From contig JBBSGJ010000127.1 of the NCBI GenBank assembly GCA_038254195.1, positions 1 through 6,855 of the forward strand: 6,855 nucleotides of DNA, in the 5' to 3' direction. Position numbers and translations under genes: made by a program. The notes under the pieces were generated by a model, which ran no database searches, was not told the DNA's origin, and worked only from the letters and a program-made list of their open reading frames with translations. Within the stretch, counting starts at the first letter, position 1, and each line of letters starts with the position of its first letter. This document shows positions 5,891-6,855 of this stretch, in pieces. Source of the DNA: JBBQAA01 sp038254195. Lineage in GTDB: Bacteria; Actinomycetota; Thermoleophilia; Solirubrobacterales; Solirubrobacteraceae.

Positions 5891-6136
5891 CTAGCTGCGG
5901 CGGAAGAGCCCGAAGAAGCCGCCAACCCCGCCGCCGAGGACGAAGCCCACGGCGGCCGCGCCGATGACGGCGTTCTTCTGGTTGCGGCGCAGGTGGGCGC
6001 GCCAGTCCAGCGTCTTCTTGAACTCGGCCTGCACCCGTTCCCACTCGGCCTGCAGGCGCTCGAGCGACGCGCCGAGCTCACGCCGGTTGGTCTCGATCGA
6101 GGCGCGGATCTCCTCCGGTGTGCGGGTGGCGCTCAC
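5891..6136 (-). CDS. DUF3618 membrane-anchored protein (81 aa)
   Basis: The N-terminus ATRTPEEIRASIETNRRELG matches the DUF3618 signature (xPEEIRxxIExxRxELG). A charged amphipathic helix runs to about residue 45 (SLERLQAEWERVQAEFKK). A single C-terminal membrane segment at about 56-77 is rich in Gly and Ala (VIGAAAVGFVLGGGVGG), with a basic end FRRS that should sit on the cytoplasmic side. The GTG start at 6134-6136 overlaps the upstream TGA in a GTGA, with AGGA about 9 nt before, indicating translational coupling. The family has no established biochemical role. Its constant company with holin-like and YqjD/DUF883-like proteins suggests an envelope or stress-related membrane adaptor, which is inference. 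Confidence 0.88.
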   Translation of the reverse strand: MSATRTPEEIRASIETNRRELGASLERLQAEWERVQAEFKKTLDWRAHLRRNQKNAVIGAAAVGFVLGGGVGGFFGLFRRS

Positions 6137-6558
6137 GAGCGGGCGTCCTGGACGGTCCGCTTGATGCGCTGGGCCTCCTCGATGGCCATCTCGGGCTTGG
6201 GCGGGGAGCCCTGCTTGACCCAGCGGTAGGCGAGGAAGCCGGCGACCCCGGCGAGGATGAAGAAGAGCAGCATCGTGACGCCGAAGCCGACCCAGGGGTG
6301 GAAGTTGTTGTTGAAGAGGTCGCTGAGCGCGAAGGCGATCGTGAACAGCAGGAGCTGGAGGGCGGCGAGCACGAAGACCGCGGCAGCGGCGCCGACGGCG
6401 GCGGCCCGGGCGAGCTTCTGGACCTTGACTCCGAGCTCCGCCTTCGCGAGCTCGATCTCCTCGCGCACGAGGAGCTGGGCCCGCTCCGTGATCTCCTGCA
6501 CGGTCGGGCCGAAGCGACTGCGGTCGTCGCCGGAGGGAGGGGGGGGCTCAGTTGCCAA
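6133..6558 (-). CDS. Holin-like two-TM membrane protein (Phage_holin_3_6/DUF1469 family, 141 aa)
   Basis: Residues 1-20 are a Pro/Asp-rich leader. VQEITERAQLLVREEIELAK (20-39) followed by AELGVKVQK is the charged helix typical of the family. TM1 is about 51-78 and TM2 about 88-112, joined by a short LFNNNFHPW turn, with a cytoplasmic tail carrying the family-like KPEMAIEEAQRIKRTV motif. Despite the family name these are chromosomal proteins in many actinobacteria, and nothing phage-like is nearby. The start is TTG at 6556-6558, overlapping the upstream stop by 11 bp. No good ribosome site is seen, and the next start (GTG, residue 20) would clip the conserved helix. Its stop overlaps the DUF3618 start by 4 bp. 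The function is probably envelope-associated but unknown. Confidence 0.87.
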   Translation of the reverse strand: MATEPPPPSGDDRSRFGPTVQEITERAQLLVREEIELAKAELGVKVQKLARAAAVGAAAAVFVLAALQLLLFTIAFALSDLFNNNFHPWVGFGVTMLLFFILAGVAGFLAYRWVKQGSPPKPEMAIEEAQRIKRTVQDARS

Positions 6559-6855
6559 GGTGCTTGAGGATCAGGCCCAGCACGAGCCCGCCGGCGAACG
6601 CGCCGCCCACGAGGACCTCGGGGCGCTCCGTGGCGAGGTCGGACACGTCGGCGGCGGAGGGCAGCCGGGAGGTCAGGGCGGCGGGGGCGGGCAGCCGGGG
6701 GGTAAGGGCGGAGGGACCGGGATCCGGGGGGGCGGGTCCGGGCTCCGGGGGGGCGGGTGCTGGGTCCGGGGGGGGGGGCGGTGGGGGGGGGGCCGCCGCG
6801 CGGTCGGCCGGGGACCCGGCGGGGGCGGGGCGGGCGCGCCGGGCGGCGCGCGCCC
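6548..6855 (-). CDS. Pro/Ala-rich protein with glycine-zipper C-terminal anchor (5'-truncated by window)
   Basis: An open frame runs from the window edge to a TGA at 6548-6550, giving about 101 residues with no start in view. It opens with an Arg/Ala-rich stretch, then eight prolines (residues 22-29), then 7-residue repeats (PAPPEPG, PAPPDPG), then two 10-residue repeats (PSALTPRLPA, PAALTSRLPS). Next comes SAADVSDLATERPEVLVGG and a membrane segment GGAFAGGLVLGLILKHLGN at the very end. The terminal part resembles the ERP-x-x-x-GGAFAGG-type anchors of YqjD/ElaB/DUF883-like proteins and fits the neighbouring DUF3618 gene. The long Pro-rich part is probably a disordered cytoplasmic linker. The frame keeps its meaning through both repeat types. 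In DNA this G+C-rich, however, an open frame alone is weak evidence, so the C-terminal 40 residues are the firmer part. Confidence 0.66.
   Translation of the reverse strand, partial: ARAARRARPAPAGSPADRAAAPPPPPPPPDPAPAPPEPGPAPPDPGPSALTPRLPAPAALTSRLPSAADVSDLATERPEVLVGGAFAGGLVLGLILKHLGN
6661..6720 (+). repeat. Two tandem 30-bp direct repeats
   Basis: Positions 6661-6690 and 6691-6720 match at 25 of 30 bases; both begin GCAGCCGGG. On the minus strand they encode two 10-residue units, PAALTSRLPS and PSALTPRLPA. The period is a multiple of three, so the frame is kept, as in repeat-expanded protein linkers. Confidence 0.75.
6721..6780 (+). repeat. Degenerate ~21-bp G-rich tandem repeats
   Basis: TCCGGGGGGGCGGGT recurs at 6723-6737 and 6744-6758, 21 bp apart. 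A degenerate third copy begins near 6764 and runs into longer G tracts. The minus strand reads as 7-residue PAPP(E/D)PG units. The plus strand holds several runs of four or more G separated by short loops, so G-quadruplex formation is possible. Confidence 0.6.

Noticed and set aside
4216..6081. 621-residue minus-strand open frame spanning the AI-2E N-terminal piece and the degV antisense strand
   Set aside because: Only the part from about 5865 to 5625 looks like protein (three TM helices). The rest is antisense to degV or overlaps DUF3618 out of frame.
6133..6558. Holin-like protein as evidence of a prophage
   Set aside because: There are no endolysin, tail, capsid or integrase genes nearby. 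This family is widespread as a chromosomal envelope protein in actinobacteria.
6661..6780. CRISPR array
   Set aside because: The repeats are directly tandem without unique spacers, are degenerate, and encode an in-frame protein repeat.
1..6855. tRNA, rRNA, transposase or insertion-sequence ends
   Set aside because: I saw no cloverleaf-like element, rRNA stretch, transposase motif or terminal inverted repeat pair on reading both strands.

Overview
The window is very G+C-rich, densely packed chromosomal DNA with strong third-position G/C bias. It most resembles a high-G+C actinobacterium. The gene content suggests the Thermoleophilia/Solirubrobacterales side of the phylum: an S55-type SpoIVB-like exported protein, a DegV protein, and a holin-like/DUF3618/AI-2E envelope cluster. 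Two genes also appear to be leaderless, each with a TANNNT -10 box about 10 nt before the start codon. The taxonomic placement is inference.

Layout. (1) Positions 1-670, plus strand: the 3' end of an unrecognised gene, then two very small, highly charged, probably coiled-coil proteins whose stop and start codons overlap. (2) Positions 711-4133, minus strand, read right to left: an exported SpoIVB/S55-like protein, a cold-shock RNA chaperone and an NAD(P)-dependent aldehyde dehydrogenase. (3) Positions 4134-4233: a compact divergent promoter region with a -10-like box facing each way and a perfect inverted repeat in front of the plus-strand box. (4) Positions 4234-5100, plus strand: a complete DegV-family fatty-acid-binding protein. 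(5) Positions 5079-6855, minus strand: a tightly coupled membrane-protein cluster. It holds a Pro/Ala-rich protein with a glycine-zipper C-terminus (cut by the window edge), a holin-like two-TM protein, a DUF3618 protein and an AI-2E/PerM-type permease that is broken in this sequence.

The most notable points are four. The AI-2E permease lacks its central segment and its parts lie in two reading frames, so it is either a pseudogene or a sequence/assembly fault. The divergent promoters point to leaderless mRNAs and settle the start of the S55 gene. The right edge carries in-frame tandem repeats (30 bp and 21 bp) encoding a Pro/Ala-rich linker, within an extremely G-rich strand. The small charged protein pair at the left is unassigned. 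I found no convincing evidence for a new defence system, mobile element, CRISPR array or RNA gene. No gene-free stretch exceeds about 100 bp.
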